Position numbers and translations under genes: made by a program. From contig NZ_QGEG01000001.1 in the NCBI RefSeq assembly GCF_003149745.1, positions 434,001 to 498,000 on the forward strand: a DNA stretch of 64,000 bases, written 5' to 3'. Of the stretch, positions 16,074-25,342 are shown piece after piece; within the stretch, counting starts at the first letter, position 1; each line of letters opens with the position of its first letter. The notes below the pieces were generated by a model, which was not told the origin of the DNA, did not search any database, and saw only the letters and a list, made by a program, of their open reading frames with translations. Source of the stretch: Flagellimonas aquimarina. Its GTDB lineage: Bacteria > Bacteroidota > Bacteroidia > Flavobacteriales > Flavobacteriaceae.

Positions 16074-18307
16074 GCAAAAACATAAATGTTGCACTTATTG
16101 GCAATCCAAATACAGGAAAAACCTCAGTCTTCAATCAACTTACTGGACTAAAACAAAAGGTTGGCAACTATCCTGGCATCACCGTAGAAAAGAAAGAGGG
16201 TGTCTGTAAACTCCCTCGAGGTGTAAAAGCACATATTCTTGACCTTCCTGGCACCTACAGTCTTAACACCACTTCATTGGATGAGAGCGTGGTCGTTGAA
16301 TTATTGTTGAACAAAAACGATAAGGATTATCCAGATGTAGCCGTAGTAGTTAGTGATGTAGAAAACCTAAAAAGAAATCTGCTGCTCTTTACGCAGATCA
16401 AAGATTTGGGCATCCCCACAATTTTGGTCATTAACATGGCGGATAGAATGTCTAGAAAAGGAATTTCTTTGGACATTGAAACATTGGAAGAAAAGTTGAA
16501 TACCAAAATTGCCTTGGTGAGTACGCGCAAGGGAAATGGTATTGAACGTATTAAAGAACTGATTGCCGATTATAAAACCTTATCAACAAAGCCCAATGTA
16601 AATACTTCTAGAATCTCCCCTGAATATTTTGGGCGCTTGCAAAAGGCTTTTCCAAAAGAGGATTTGTATAAACTATGGTTGGTCATTACACAGGATGTAA
16701 ACTTTATGCCCATTGAAAAAAAGCGAATTCAGGATGCGACTTCTTTTTCAACCAAATCAAAAGACGAGCTCAAAAAACTTCAGCATAAAGAAACCGTTTT
16801 ACGTTATCAGTTTATAAATAACACCTTGAAAGAAACCTACAAGGTAGATTTTCAAGCCGCCAAAGGACTAAGAGCCTCTTTTGATAAAGTGTTAACGCAT
16901 AAGGTGTTTGGTTATGTTATTTTTTTGGTCATATTATTGACCATTTTTCAAGCAATTTTTGATTGGAGCACTTATCCGCAAGACTTTATTGATGAGCAAT
17001 TTGCCATGGCCGGGGAATGGATTAAAAATACGTTGCCCCCAGGAGTATTTACCGATTTGTTGGCCGAAGGAATACTGGCGGGCATAGGAGGTATTGTTAT
17101 TTTTATTCCGCAAATAGCATTTTTATTTCTGTTCATTTCATTGTTGGAAGAGACTGGCTATATGAGCAGGGTTGTCTTTTTAATGGACAAACTCATGCGC
17201 CCATTTGGTCTTAGCGGTAAAAGTGTGGTGCCTCTCATCTCAGGAACTGCATGTGCAATCCCAGCAGTGATGGCCACAAGAACCATTGAAAATTGGAAAG
17301 AACGACTCATCACAATTTTAGTCACACCTTTTACTACTTGTTCAGCAAGACTCCCAATTTATTTGATTCTAATAGCGCTTGTAATTCCAAAAGGGCGCAT
17401 TCTTGGGCTGAGTTACCAAGCCCTGACCTTGATGTTATTGTATATTATTGGGTTTGGCATGGCCATTTTTTCGGCAATGATTTTGAATAAAATCTTGAAG
17501 ATTAAAAGTAGCTCTCTATTCATGGTGGAAATGCCAACCTATAGACTTCCTCTTCTAAAAAATGTAGCTTATACAGTGATAGAAAAAACCAAGAGTTTTG
17601 TCTTTGGTGCAGGAAAAATCATTCTGGCTATTTCTATTGTGCTTTGGTTTTTGGGATCTAATGGACATTCTGAAGATTTTAAGAACGCCGAAAGTATTGT
17701 TAATAAAAGAATTGAAGATGAAGGCCTTTCCAATTACAGTAAAAACTACATTCAGAATAACATTGACACCTACATGCGGAGCACCAAATTGAGTGTTGTA
17801 GATCAACCCAATGCCATTGGACTAAAATCGCTCCAAGATTCTGTGCTGATCATGACAAAAGAACTAAAAGAGAGAGCCAAGGCACAGGAAGTTGCAAGTT
17901 ACAAGCTGGAACACTCCTATATAGGTTATGCGGGAAAAGCTATTGAGCCAATCGTTAGGCCTTTGGGCTATGATTGGAAAATTGGTATTGCGGTATTGAC
18001 GTCTTTCGCTGCTCGAGAAGTCTTTGTTGGAACCCTAGCAACTATTTATAGTGTGGGCAATGACGAAGAAGAAACAATCAAAAGCAGAATGTCTGCAGAA
18101 CTTCATCATTCAGGCAAGAAACCATTGTTCAATCTGGCCTCAGGTATTTCATTGATGCTTTTTTACGCTTTCGCTATGCAGTGCATGAGTACGTTAGCTA
18201 TCGTAAAAAAAGAGACTAATTCATGGAAATGGCCTTTACTCCAACTAATATTTATGAGTGCTTTTGCTTATATTGTAGCATTGACGGCCTATCAAATTCT
18301 AAAATAA
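16070..18307 (+). CDS. feoB: FeoB ferrous iron transporter with GTPase domain
   Basis: 745 aa. The N-terminal G domain has the P-loop GNPNTGKT (11-18), the DLPGTYSL switch and NMAD for guanine recognition. A helical spacer follows, then the polytopic membrane part from about 280 with the two Gate-type motifs (SGTACAIPAVMATR and the C-terminal SFAAREVFVGTLA). It brings Fe2+ across the inner membrane. Length is normal for a FeoB that lacks a fused FeoA. It sits between feoA and a small Cys-rich protein. Confidence 0.96.
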   Translation: MSKNINVALIGNPNTGKTSVFNQLTGLKQKVGNYPGITVEKKEGVCKLPRGVKAHILDLPGTYSLNTTSLDESVVVELLLNKNDKDYPDVAVVVSDVENLKRNLLLFTQIKDLGIPTILVINMADRMSRKGISLDIETLEEKLNTKIALVSTRKGNGIERIKELIADYKTLSTKPNVNTSRISPEYFGRLQKAFPKEDLYKLWLVITQDVNFMPIEKKRIQDATSFSTKSKDELKKLQHKETVLRYQFINNTLKETYKVDFQAAKGLRASFDKVLTHKVFGYVIFLVILLTIFQAIFDWSTYPQDFIDEQFAMAGEWIKNTLPPGVFTDLLAEGILAGIGGIVIFIPQIAFLFLFISLLEETGYMSRVVFLMDKLMRPFGLSGKSVVPLISGTACAIPAVMATRTIENWKERLITILVTPFTTCSARLPIYLILIALVIPKGRILGLSYQALTLMLLYIIGFGMAIFSAMILNKILKIKSSSLFMVEMPTYRLPLLKNVAYTVIEKTKSFVFGAGKIILAISIVLWFLGSNGHSEDFKNAESIVNKRIEDEGLSNYSKNYIQNNIDTYMRSTKLSVVDQPNAIGLKSLQDSVLIMTKELKERAKAQEVASYKLEHSYIGYAGKAIEPIVRPLGYDWKIGIAVLTSFAAREVFVGTLATIYSVGNDEEETIKSRMSAELHHSGKKPLFNLASGISLMLFYAFAMQCMSTLAIVKKETNSWKWPLLQLIFMSAFAYIVALTAYQILK

Positions 18308-18457
18308 ATGGAAATTTTTCAGCACATATTGGCATATTTAATTTTAGCGATTGCCGTTGGATATTTGGCATTAAAATTCATTCTTCCAAAATCATTCATA
18401 CTCAACAGAAAAAAAACCACAAAATCTTGTGGGCAAGACGGTTGCGGTTGCAGCTAG
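18308..18457 (+). CDS. FeoB-associated Cys-rich membrane protein (FeoC-like small protein)
   Basis: A 49-aa protein starting at the base right after the feoB stop codon. One membrane helix (about 6-27) and a basic linker are followed by a C-terminal SCGQDGCGCS tail with three cysteines (41, 46 and 48). This matches the short Cys-rich membrane proteins that follow feoB in many Bacteroidota and Firmicutes; their role in iron delivery or redox tuning is unproven. Perfect abutment with feoB indicates cotranslation. Confidence 0.85.
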   Translation: MEIFQHILAYLILAIAVGYLALKFILPKSFILNRKKTTKSCGQDGCGCS

Positions 18458-18586
18458 GAATTTCTACATATTTATAGTATCCTCTTTCTTAAGCTTCTGG
18501 AATTTAAATTGAAAAAATTTTATTCCCAGTGTAACCTTTTATAAATTCCTGATTATATAGGTTAGAAGACCAACTAAAAACATCTT

Positions 18587-19111
18587 TTGGAAGAGCTCTC
18601 GGATGAAATAGTAATGCAAAAAGTTGCTGCCGGTAATCTAGATTTACTCAAGGTACTTTTTGATAGACATCACAGACACGTATATAATTTTTTATACAAA
18701 ATGTCTGGAGATAAGATGCTGAGTGAAGATTTGACACAGGATGTTTTTTATAAAATTATCAAGTATAGAAGCTCTTACAAAAATGGTTCGTTTGTAGCTT
18801 GGTTGTTTACCATAGCCAGAAACGATTTAAAAACACATTTTACAAGAGTCCATAAAAATCATGAAGATATAGACGCGGTGGATTACAAAAAAGTGGAAAA
18901 TCAAGAAGATCGGAGTGAAGAACATTCTCACTTGCAAAATGCATTGAACAAGCTGGATGCCACGGATCGTGAATTGGTTATTTTAAACAGGTTTCAGGAA
19001 ATCAGATATAACGAATTGGCAGAAATAACAGGTAGTACCCCAGGAGCGATTAAAACCAGAATGAGCAGAGCACTTAAAAAATTAAAAAGAATTTACTTAG
19101 AAAATATATAG
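18587..19111 (+). CDS. ECF-type RNA polymerase sigma factor
   Basis: 174 aa from a TTG start. Region 2 spans about 20-90 (DLTQDVFYKI, FVAWLFTIARND) and region 4 about 120-172 (REL.ILNRFQEIRYNELAEITGSTPGAIKTRMSRALKKLK). It begins a five-gene unit with an anti-sigma factor, two DUF4097 proteins and a DUF4440 lipoprotein. The next gene starts 2 bp after its stop. The TTG is the most upstream codon compatible with the family N-terminus; an in-frame ATG lies nine codons further in. Confidence 0.93.
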   Translation: MEELSDEIVMQKVAAGNLDLLKVLFDRHHRHVYNFLYKMSGDKMLSEDLTQDVFYKIIKYRSSYKNGSFVAWLFTIARNDLKTHFTRVHKNHEDIDAVDYKKVENQEDRSEEHSHLQNALNKLDATDRELVILNRFQEIRYNELAEITGSTPGAIKTRMSRALKKLKRIYLENI

Positions 19112-19113
19112 GC

Positions 19114-19905
19114 ATGGAAAATAATCATGTTACAAAATTGCTCCCAGAGTATCTAGATAATACACTGAGCAAAGAAGACAAAGAAAAGGTGAGAAAACAT
19201 ATTGCTGATTGCATTCAGTGCAAGTTGGAACATGATGAGATGAACATATTGTTCAAGGCTTTTGAAAATGAGCCCATTTCAGTTCCCACAGAGAGTCTTA
19301 CCGCCAAATTTGATAAAGCGCTACAGCAAGAAAAAATGGAAACATCTAAAGTTATCCCAATTTCTTCGGAAAAGAAAAAAATCGGATGGGCCTCCAATAT
19401 GCTTAAAGTAGCGGCAAGTATTGCCCTATTGGTTGCTTCCTTTCAAATGGGAAGGTTCCTACAACAAGAAAAGTCCAATGAAGATATTGCCATTTTACTT
19501 GATGAGACACTACAAGTAAAACAAACTGCCATGCTTTCCCTAATGGAGAATCAATCTGCAAGTAAACGTATTCAAGGGGTAAACTATATTGAGGAGTTTC
19601 CAAATCCAGATGAGGCCATTGTAAAGGCCCTGGCCAACCGATTGCTACATGACGAAAACGACAATGTACGCTTAAACGCTTTTGAGGCTTTGTCAAGATT
19701 TGCTACCTCACCAACCGTTAAACAAGCTTTTATTGAAGCATTGGATATTGAAAAGAACCCTAGTATTCAAATTGCCATTATACAGTCGTTGGTAAAAATT
19801 CAGGAAAAGAAAGCGGCGGCACCTATGAAAAAATTATTAGAACAAGAGGACACACAGCCTTTTGTAAGGAACGAAATTGAATTAGCATTACCTAAAATTA
19901 TATAA
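19114..19905 (+). CDS. Anti-sigma factor with zinc finger and HEAT repeats
   Basis: 263 aa. The cytoplasmic N-terminus carries a zf-HC2-type motif (His29, Cys33, Cys36). One membrane helix follows (about 92-108). The periplasmic part (about 160-263) contains helical HEAT-like repeats such as DNVRLNAFEALSRFA and PSIQIAIIQSLVKIQ. The first half fits an anti-sigma factor holding the ECF sigma encoded just upstream. The HEAT repeats are an unusual sensor domain, and probably bind a protein or peptide outside the membrane. Confidence 0.85.
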   Translation: MENNHVTKLLPEYLDNTLSKEDKEKVRKHIADCIQCKLEHDEMNILFKAFENEPISVPTESLTAKFDKALQQEKMETSKVIPISSEKKKIGWASNMLKVAASIALLVASFQMGRFLQQEKSNEDIAILLDETLQVKQTAMLSLMENQSASKRIQGVNYIEEFPNPDEAIVKALANRLLHDENDNVRLNAFEALSRFATSPTVKQAFIEALDIEKNPSIQIAIIQSLVKIQEKKAAAPMKKLLEQEDTQPFVRNEIELALPKII

Positions 19906-19925
19906 ACATCAAAAAACGAAAAATC

Positions 19926-20678
19926 ATGAAACAATTATCAATTCTTTTAGTAGCATTTGCTTTTGCCACGACAATCAATGCACAAACAGGTTACACAAAA
20001 TCTTTAAGTGGTATTGAGTGGGTCAAAATAGAGTCCAAATCAGATATTACGTTGAAAACTTCTAGTGCCAATGAGTTGCGCATTAAAGGAAGCAGAAGTT
20101 CTAAAGTGTCAGAAAAAGCAAAGGGCCTTAGACTTGTTGGGGAAGGAGGCAATGACAATACGGATGTTGGTTTCTATGTGGTGCAAGATGGGAACACCTT
20201 GATTGTGAAAAATCTAAGAAAATCTGAAGGCGCTGAAATTTTCCTCCCAAAAAATCAAAATGTATCTGTTAAGAGCACATGGGCGGGCGACATTGAGATT
20301 GATGGTTTTTCTGGAGAGGTTGAAGCAGATGCGAAACTCAATGGCAGTATTGAAATAACCAATGTTAATGGGCCAGTAACCGCAAATGCGCTTAATGGTG
20401 AAATAGCTGTGCAGTTTGGGACAGTAAAACAGAATTCCCCTATTTCTATCTATACCACAAATGGAGCGGTAGATGTTTCACTGCCAGGAAGTACTCCAGC
20501 AGATTTGGTAATGAGCACAACAAACGGAGATATCTACACCAACTTTGATATTAAAAGAGAAGAAAAAGATGGGCTAAAGTCCATTTCTGGAAGAAAGGTA
20601 AGAGCTTCCATCAATAGCGGGGGTGTAAACATTTCGCTAAAATCCACCAACGGAAATATTTATCTCAGAAAACAATAA
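19926..20678 (+). CDS. DUF4097 family secreted protein
   Basis: 250 aa with a signal peptide (cleavage near NAQ-T). The remainder is a run of short beta strands with N-G turns (ALNGEIAVQ, TTNGAVDVSL, TTNGDIYTNF, STNGNIYLR), which folds as a beta-helix in DUF4097 proteins. It is encoded right after the anti-sigma gene and shares its layout with the next gene, so both may be part of the envelope-stress output or the sensor. Confidence 0.85.
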   Translation: MKQLSILLVAFAFATTINAQTGYTKSLSGIEWVKIESKSDITLKTSSANELRIKGSRSSKVSEKAKGLRLVGEGGNDNTDVGFYVVQDGNTLIVKNLRKSEGAEIFLPKNQNVSVKSTWAGDIEIDGFSGEVEADAKLNGSIEITNVNGPVTANALNGEIAVQFGTVKQNSPISIYTTNGAVDVSLPGSTPADLVMSTTNGDIYTNFDIKREEKDGLKSISGRKVRASINSGGVNISLKSTNGNIYLRKQ

Positions 20679-20696
20679 TCACTAAACAGAACAGTC

Positions 20697-21407
20697 ATGA
20701 AAAATCTAATGATTCTATTAGCATTGGGCTTCATCAGCCTATCCGTAAACTCCCAAAAAGTCATAGAAAAAAACATCAACTACAACAATCAGATAATAGA
20801 TGTCGAGGTAAAATTTGCATCACATATAAAAGTGAAAACATGGGATAAGCCTACCATATATTTTAAGGCCGATATTTCAACAGAAGACGGAAAATATCTT
20901 GATCTATACAATCTTAAAGTAAAAGAAGCCAACGGTTTTATCAGTATTAGTTCCCAGACCGAAAAAATACTTAAAGCTTTTCATGATGAATGGAACAAAA
21001 CCAGAAGAGACAGTTACAAGCATTACTATACTAGCGATATGTATGAATTTGATTATGTGCTGTATGTTCCAAAAAACGCAAATTTCAGTGTGAGCAGCAT
21101 TAACGGCGATCTAAGTGCTGAACTTATTGAAGGTGATTTTACCGCTGACTTGATCAATGGCAATATCGATATAAAAAAATACAACGGCAATCTGGATCTA
21201 AAGACCATAAATGGGGAAATAGATTTAGTGCTGTCCAATTCTCGTCTTATTGCGGAAACAATTCACGGGCAAATCTATGCAGATGAAAATTTAGACTTAA
21301 AAGTTACGGATCGTCACGTGGGACAAAAAGTGGAAGGAAACTTCAATAACGCTTCAAACCGCCTTAAACTGAACACAATAAACGGCAACATGTATTTACG
21401 GCTTTAG
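20697..21407 (+). CDS. DUF4097 family secreted protein
   Basis: 236 aa with a signal peptide (SVNSQ). The second half has the same beta-helix turns as its neighbour (SSINGDLSAEL, DLINGNIDI, KTINGEIDLVL, NTINGNMYLRL). It follows the first DUF4097 gene by 18 bp and precedes the DUF4440 gene by 3 bp, in a single operon with the ECF sigma factor. Confidence 0.85.
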   Translation: MKNLMILLALGFISLSVNSQKVIEKNINYNNQIIDVEVKFASHIKVKTWDKPTIYFKADISTEDGKYLDLYNLKVKEANGFISISSQTEKILKAFHDEWNKTRRDSYKHYYTSDMYEFDYVLYVPKNANFSVSSINGDLSAELIEGDFTADLINGNIDIKKYNGNLDLKTINGEIDLVLSNSRLIAETIHGQIYADENLDLKVTDRHVGQKVEGNFNNASNRLKLNTINGNMYLRL

Positions 21408-21410
21408 ATC

Positions 21411-21932
21411 ATGAAAAAAACATTTAAAGCAATTCTTATACTTGGACTATGCATTTGTTCATGCAAAAAATCTCTGACCAGTTCAAATCAAAACCTTATT
21501 ACAAACGATTCCTTGCAATTGGTTGAATTAATTTTGGATCGAGAACAAGCCATGATCAAAAAAGATGTTGACCTGGTCATGTCTCAATTTTCAGATGATG
21601 CAACTTGGATAAATTCCCAAGGATATCTGTTCGAAGGAAAAAGGGAATTGGGAAAATTTCACTCAATGTTTTTTGAAAATGATTCCTTAAACTATTATTA
21701 TGAAATTGGAATTCCAAAAATACGCTTCTTAGATCATAATAGTGCTTTAGCCTATTATTCTTGGAAAATGTTTTGGATCAAAAAAGAAAATCCCGCGGAT
21801 ACAACATTTAAGGAAATTGGTCTAATGACTTTAAATGCTCAAAAAGAAAAAGGAAAATGGCAATGGACTGCAATTACAAACCAGCATACACCTTGGTTTT
21901 TTAATGAGGTCAAGCCTGTACAGATAGAATAA
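21411..21932 (+). CDS. DUF4440 / NTF2-like lipoprotein
   Basis: 173 aa. Signal peptide with lipobox CICS-C. The mature part is an alpha+beta NTF2-like domain (REQAMIKKDVDLVMSQFSDDATW, then a GKWQWTAITNQHTPW end). Such domains bind small ligands or act as immunity-type or scaffold modules; the function here is unknown. It is the last gene of the sigma/DUF4097 unit and converges with the DUF423 gene 4 bp away. Confidence 0.8.
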   Translation: MKKTFKAILILGLCICSCKKSLTSSNQNLITNDSLQLVELILDREQAMIKKDVDLVMSQFSDDATWINSQGYLFEGKRELGKFHSMFFENDSLNYYYEIGIPKIRFLDHNSALAYYSWKMFWIKKENPADTTFKEIGLMTLNAQKEKGKWQWTAITNQHTPWFFNEVKPVQIE

Positions 21933-21936
21933 CTCT

Positions 21937-22329
21937 TTAAAGTATGGTTGCTATAAAAGAATATAGAAGCAAGGCCCAGCCCATCACTAGCAATAATCCC
22001 CCAATAGGCGTTATAGGCCCCAAAAACTTTAGCTTTTTTCCTTTTGATGAGCTTAAGCAAAGACCATAAATACTAAAGGAAAACAGTAAAGTACCTGTAA
22101 CAAAGCAATTAACAATGTATTTGTCCAAGGGTCCATCAAACCCAAGGTTATAGCTAAGTACAATTAATAATATAGCATGGTACATTTGGTACTTGACCCC
22201 GGTTTCAAAACTATGAAGTTGTTCTGGGGTCAATTTCTTTTTTAGTGCGTGGGCCCCAAATGCCCCAAAAATAATAGCCAAAAGCCCATAAAAGCCTCCC
22301 ATAACCTGAGCAAGTAGTATTGTTTCCAT
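21937..22329 (-). CDS. DUF423 family membrane protein
   Basis: 130 aa from the ATG at 22329 (METILLAQ); a start four codons upstream is less likely. Four hydrophobic segments, with the family's FGAFGAHALK motif near the first loop and LFSFSIYGLCL further on. The family (YgdD-type) is widespread and of unknown function. Confidence 0.88.
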   Translation of the reverse strand: METILLAQVMGGFYGLLAIIFGAFGAHALKKKLTPEQLHSFETGVKYQMYHAILLIVLSYNLGFDGPLDKYIVNCFVTGTLLFSFSIYGLCLSSSKGKKLKFLGPITPIGGLLLVMGWALLLYSFIATIL

Positions 22330-22353
22330 ATTTGTAAGCAATAAAAAATTCTA

Positions 22354-22761
22354 TTAGAACATTACATCAATTTCGGTATCTCTAGTAACCTTAAAGCAAC
22401 ACTCTTTATACTTTGGAGGACCAAAGGTTTTCATTTTTGCTTTTGAAAAAGCCACTTTTTCCTTCGGAATTCCTAACCAATTTGTGTCGAGTATATCATT
22501 ACCATTTTGATCATGGAACACCGCTACGGCATATTCTCCTGGAGGCAAATTCTCTATGTTTAACATAACCACTCCCTCTTGTGCTGGTGCAGTTCCAGTT
22601 TTCACCACCCCCTCAAAAGTCAAAAAAGTGTCCCCCGAATCATAAACTGCCACATTTACTTTGCCTTCTGTTGATGGAACATTATGGACATGAACGGAAA
22701 TAGTATTCTGTGAAAACATGAAAAAAGGCAACAAAAAAAGGATGTAGAAAACAGGTTTCAT
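22354..22761 (-). CDS. DUF2141 family secreted protein
   Basis: 135 aa from the ATG at 22761, chosen because it opens a clean signal peptide (MKPVFYILFLLPFFMFSQ). The mature beta-sandwich has the DUF2141 features: VHNVPSTEGKVNVAVYDS, GEYAVAVFHDQNGNDILDTNWLGIPKE. Members are predicted periplasmic or surface proteins of unknown role. Transcribed with the two genes upstream on the minus strand. Confidence 0.85.
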   Translation of the reverse strand: MKPVFYILFLLPFFMFSQNTISVHVHNVPSTEGKVNVAVYDSGDTFLTFEGVVKTGTAPAQEGVVMLNIENLPPGEYAVAVFHDQNGNDILDTNWLGIPKEKVAFSKAKMKTFGPPKYKECCFKVTRDTEIDVMF

Positions 22762-22812
22762 AGGTAAAATTTGGACAGGGTTATCATGGCTTGAATACAT
22801 ACGCATGTAAAA

Positions 22813-23247
22813 TCAATTTTGGTTTTCAAGATTTGCCATTAATTCAGTATTCAGCAGATTATAAACATCATGCGTTTGCAAACTGTCTTTAAAGTTGAGA
22901 AATATCTTAAGCGAATCATGATGTACCAATCTAATTTTTCGTTGTCGCAGATCATCAACAAAAACATACACCTTGGCTTGAGTCAACGAATCTTTAAAAA
23001 CACCTTTTTCCTTAGCACTCCAAGAAAATCCGCTTGAGCGTTTCATTTGCGGCAGTTTGTCCACAAATTCAACACTATCTATTTCAGAAACGGGAATTGC
23101 CTGGTAATAGATTCCTGAAAGGATTTTTAGCTCTCCATCTTCTATTTTATGCCAATTCTTATAGTGTTCTATAAAGGCAAGAATACATACAATTAGCGTG
23201 AATACAATTAATACATTCCACAGCCAATGTCGTTTCTTTTTATTCAT
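22813..23247 (-). CDS. Membrane-anchored protein of unknown function
   Basis: 144 aa from the ATG at 23247. One membrane helix (about 10-28) and a soluble periplasmic domain of about 110 residues, without a recognisable family. It overlaps the end of the S9 peptidase gene by 8 bp, so it is translated as its partner in a two-gene unit. Confidence 0.7.
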   Translation of the reverse strand: MNKKKRHWLWNVLIVFTLIVCILAFIEHYKNWHKIEDGELKILSGIYYQAIPVSEIDSVEFVDKLPQMKRSSGFSWSAKEKGVFKDSLTQAKVYVFVDDLRQRKIRLVHHDSLKIFLNFKDSLQTHDVYNLLNTELMANLENQN

Positions 23248-25279
23248 TTTTCTTGTCCGTTCTATACTTATCAAACCAAGCAACCGTATGGGCAATTTTA
23301 GTAATCAAATTACTGGGTTTACTTGCAATTCCATGGCTCGCACCAGGAATTTCAACCAATACGGTTTCAATCTTTCGTAATTTAAGGGCATGGTAAAGTT
23401 GTTTGGCCTCACTGGGTGGGGTTCGTAAATCGTTCATGCCAACCATTACCATTGTTGGGGTCTCTATATTACCAACGAGTGAAATGGGAGAAAATTTCCA
23501 ATAGCCCTCAAAATTTTCCCAAGGCTGCCCTGGATATCGATGCTCTGCGTAATAAAAATAATTATCGGCAACCAATGTCTTGCTTATCCAGTTCATAACT
23601 GGTTTAGCCACAACGGCAGATTCAAATCGGTTGTTCTTACCAATCATCCATGCAGACATGATACCGCCGGCGCTACCCCCTGTAACGAATAATTGATCTT
23701 CATGGGCAATACCCATTTTTATGCAATGGTCAACACCATCCATAACATCATTATAATCTTCTCCAGGATAATTGTTGTAGAGCAAATTTCCAAACTCTTC
23801 GCCATAGCTTGTGCTCCCTCTTGGATTGGGATAAAAAACCACATATCCGGCCGAGGCATACAATTGCATTTCAATTGAAAAACGGTCGCCATAGTTAAGT
23901 ATTGGACCTCCATGGTTTTCCACCATAAATGGATATTTTTTAGAAGCCTCATAATTAGGAGGATATACGACCCAACCTTGAATGTCTCTCCCATCTACTG
24001 AAGATTTGTACCATACTTCTTCCACCTTTCCCAAATCTCTGTAATTAAGCAATGCTTTATTCAGGGCGGTAATCTTTAAGGGACTTTTACTTTTTGGTTT
24101 AAGGATGGCCAGATCAGCCGGGTATTCTGGTCTTGAATGGGTATACGCAATAGTTCCATTTTTAGAAATACTATAAGAACCACTTCCGTAAGGTCTGCCC
24201 AATGTTGTTCCACCAACATTGTCCGCAACTTTAGATACTGTCCCAGAAAGGGAAATGTGCCCTATTTTGCCATTTCCTTTATCATCATAAGAAATGAACA
24301 GTCCATCGCTTTTTGCATTCCATTCAATGTTGGAAATAGTTCTGTCCAATCCCTCGGAAATTACTCGCATACCACTTCCATCCAAATTCATGATGTGCAA
24401 CTTGCGTATTTGGTACGCCTGCACTTTATCTTCAAAACCTAAATAGGCAATGCGTTTACCATCTGGAGAAACTTTTGGATTATAGTCGGGCCCATTTCTA
24501 TCGGTCAATCCCGCTATTGTTCCATTTTGGACCTCAACGGAATAGATTTCACTATTTCTAAAATTGTATTGCCAGTTCTCATCACGATTGGCTGAAAAGT
24601 AAATTTTACTTCCATCATTGGCCCATGAGAGAGTACCTCGATGATGGTAGTCTCCAGAAGTTAGCTGTCTTGGTGCCCCACCGTCCGAAGGAATTGTAAA
24701 AATATGATTGAACCCCGGCTTGATATATCCCCTCCCATCAGCTTCATGGTAGACACGATCAGTAATTCTCGGCGCGTCTGCCCACTTGGCTCCCTTGGGT
24801 TTTTTAGGCATTTTTGCAATAACTGGTGGTGCCTTGGGAACATTCATGGAAAAAGCCAATTGTTTACCGTTTGGTGACCATGTTAAGGAACTTGGACTAA
24901 AAGGCAATTGAGTCAACTTTGCAGTTTTTCCAGAAGTGACCCAGTAAACAAATATTTCCGAACCTTCATCCGTACTGCTTGAAAATACAATACGATCACC
25001 ATTCGGAGACCATTTTGGGCTACTTTCACTTACTTCTCTTGAGGTTAATTTTTGGTGCTGACTTCCGTCGGATTTTAACAACCAAAGATTACCAACCGAG
25101 CGGTCTTGCATAACATCATACCTCATACGACGATATACTACCCACTCTCCGTTAGGTGAAATTTGGGGGTCAGAAACATATTGTAGATCAAAAATGTCCA
25201 GATAAGAAAAACTTTGTTTTTGTGCAGTTGAAAATTGCAGTGCACCGGCCATAAGCAATAAAAGAAGAAGTCTCCGCAT
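23240..25279 (-). CDS. S9 family prolyl oligopeptidase-type peptidase
   Basis: 679 aa from the ATG at 25279, chosen because it opens a signal peptide (MRRLLLLLLMAGA...STAQ); the longer reading adds 30 non-signal residues. A WD40-like propeller (about 30-400, with repeated SPNGEWV / SPDGKRI blades) precedes the alpha/beta hydrolase. The catalytic triad is GGSAGG (Ser), GMNDLRTPP (Asp) and GASHGI (His). It should clip peptides in the periplasm or outside the cell. The AraC-type regulator gene is divergent, 63 bp away. Confidence 0.92.
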   Translation of the reverse strand: MRRLLLLLLMAGALQFSTAQKQSFSYLDIFDLQYVSDPQISPNGEWVVYRRMRYDVMQDRSVGNLWLLKSDGSQHQKLTSREVSESSPKWSPNGDRIVFSSSTDEGSEIFVYWVTSGKTAKLTQLPFSPSSLTWSPNGKQLAFSMNVPKAPPVIAKMPKKPKGAKWADAPRITDRVYHEADGRGYIKPGFNHIFTIPSDGGAPRQLTSGDYHHRGTLSWANDGSKIYFSANRDENWQYNFRNSEIYSVEVQNGTIAGLTDRNGPDYNPKVSPDGKRIAYLGFEDKVQAYQIRKLHIMNLDGSGMRVISEGLDRTISNIEWNAKSDGLFISYDDKGNGKIGHISLSGTVSKVADNVGGTTLGRPYGSGSYSISKNGTIAYTHSRPEYPADLAILKPKSKSPLKITALNKALLNYRDLGKVEEVWYKSSVDGRDIQGWVVYPPNYEASKKYPFMVENHGGPILNYGDRFSIEMQLYASAGYVVFYPNPRGSTSYGEEFGNLLYNNYPGEDYNDVMDGVDHCIKMGIAHEDQLFVTGGSAGGIMSAWMIGKNNRFESAVVAKPVMNWISKTLVADNYFYYAEHRYPGQPWENFEGYWKFSPISLVGNIETPTMVMVGMNDLRTPPSEAKQLYHALKLRKIETVLVEIPGASHGIASKPSNLITKIAHTVAWFDKYRTDKKNE

Positions 25280-25342
25280 AGTTTTGAAATTTGTAGTTTT
25301 AAAGGTAGCAGAAAACAAAGACGCTTCAAAAATAAATTGCAA

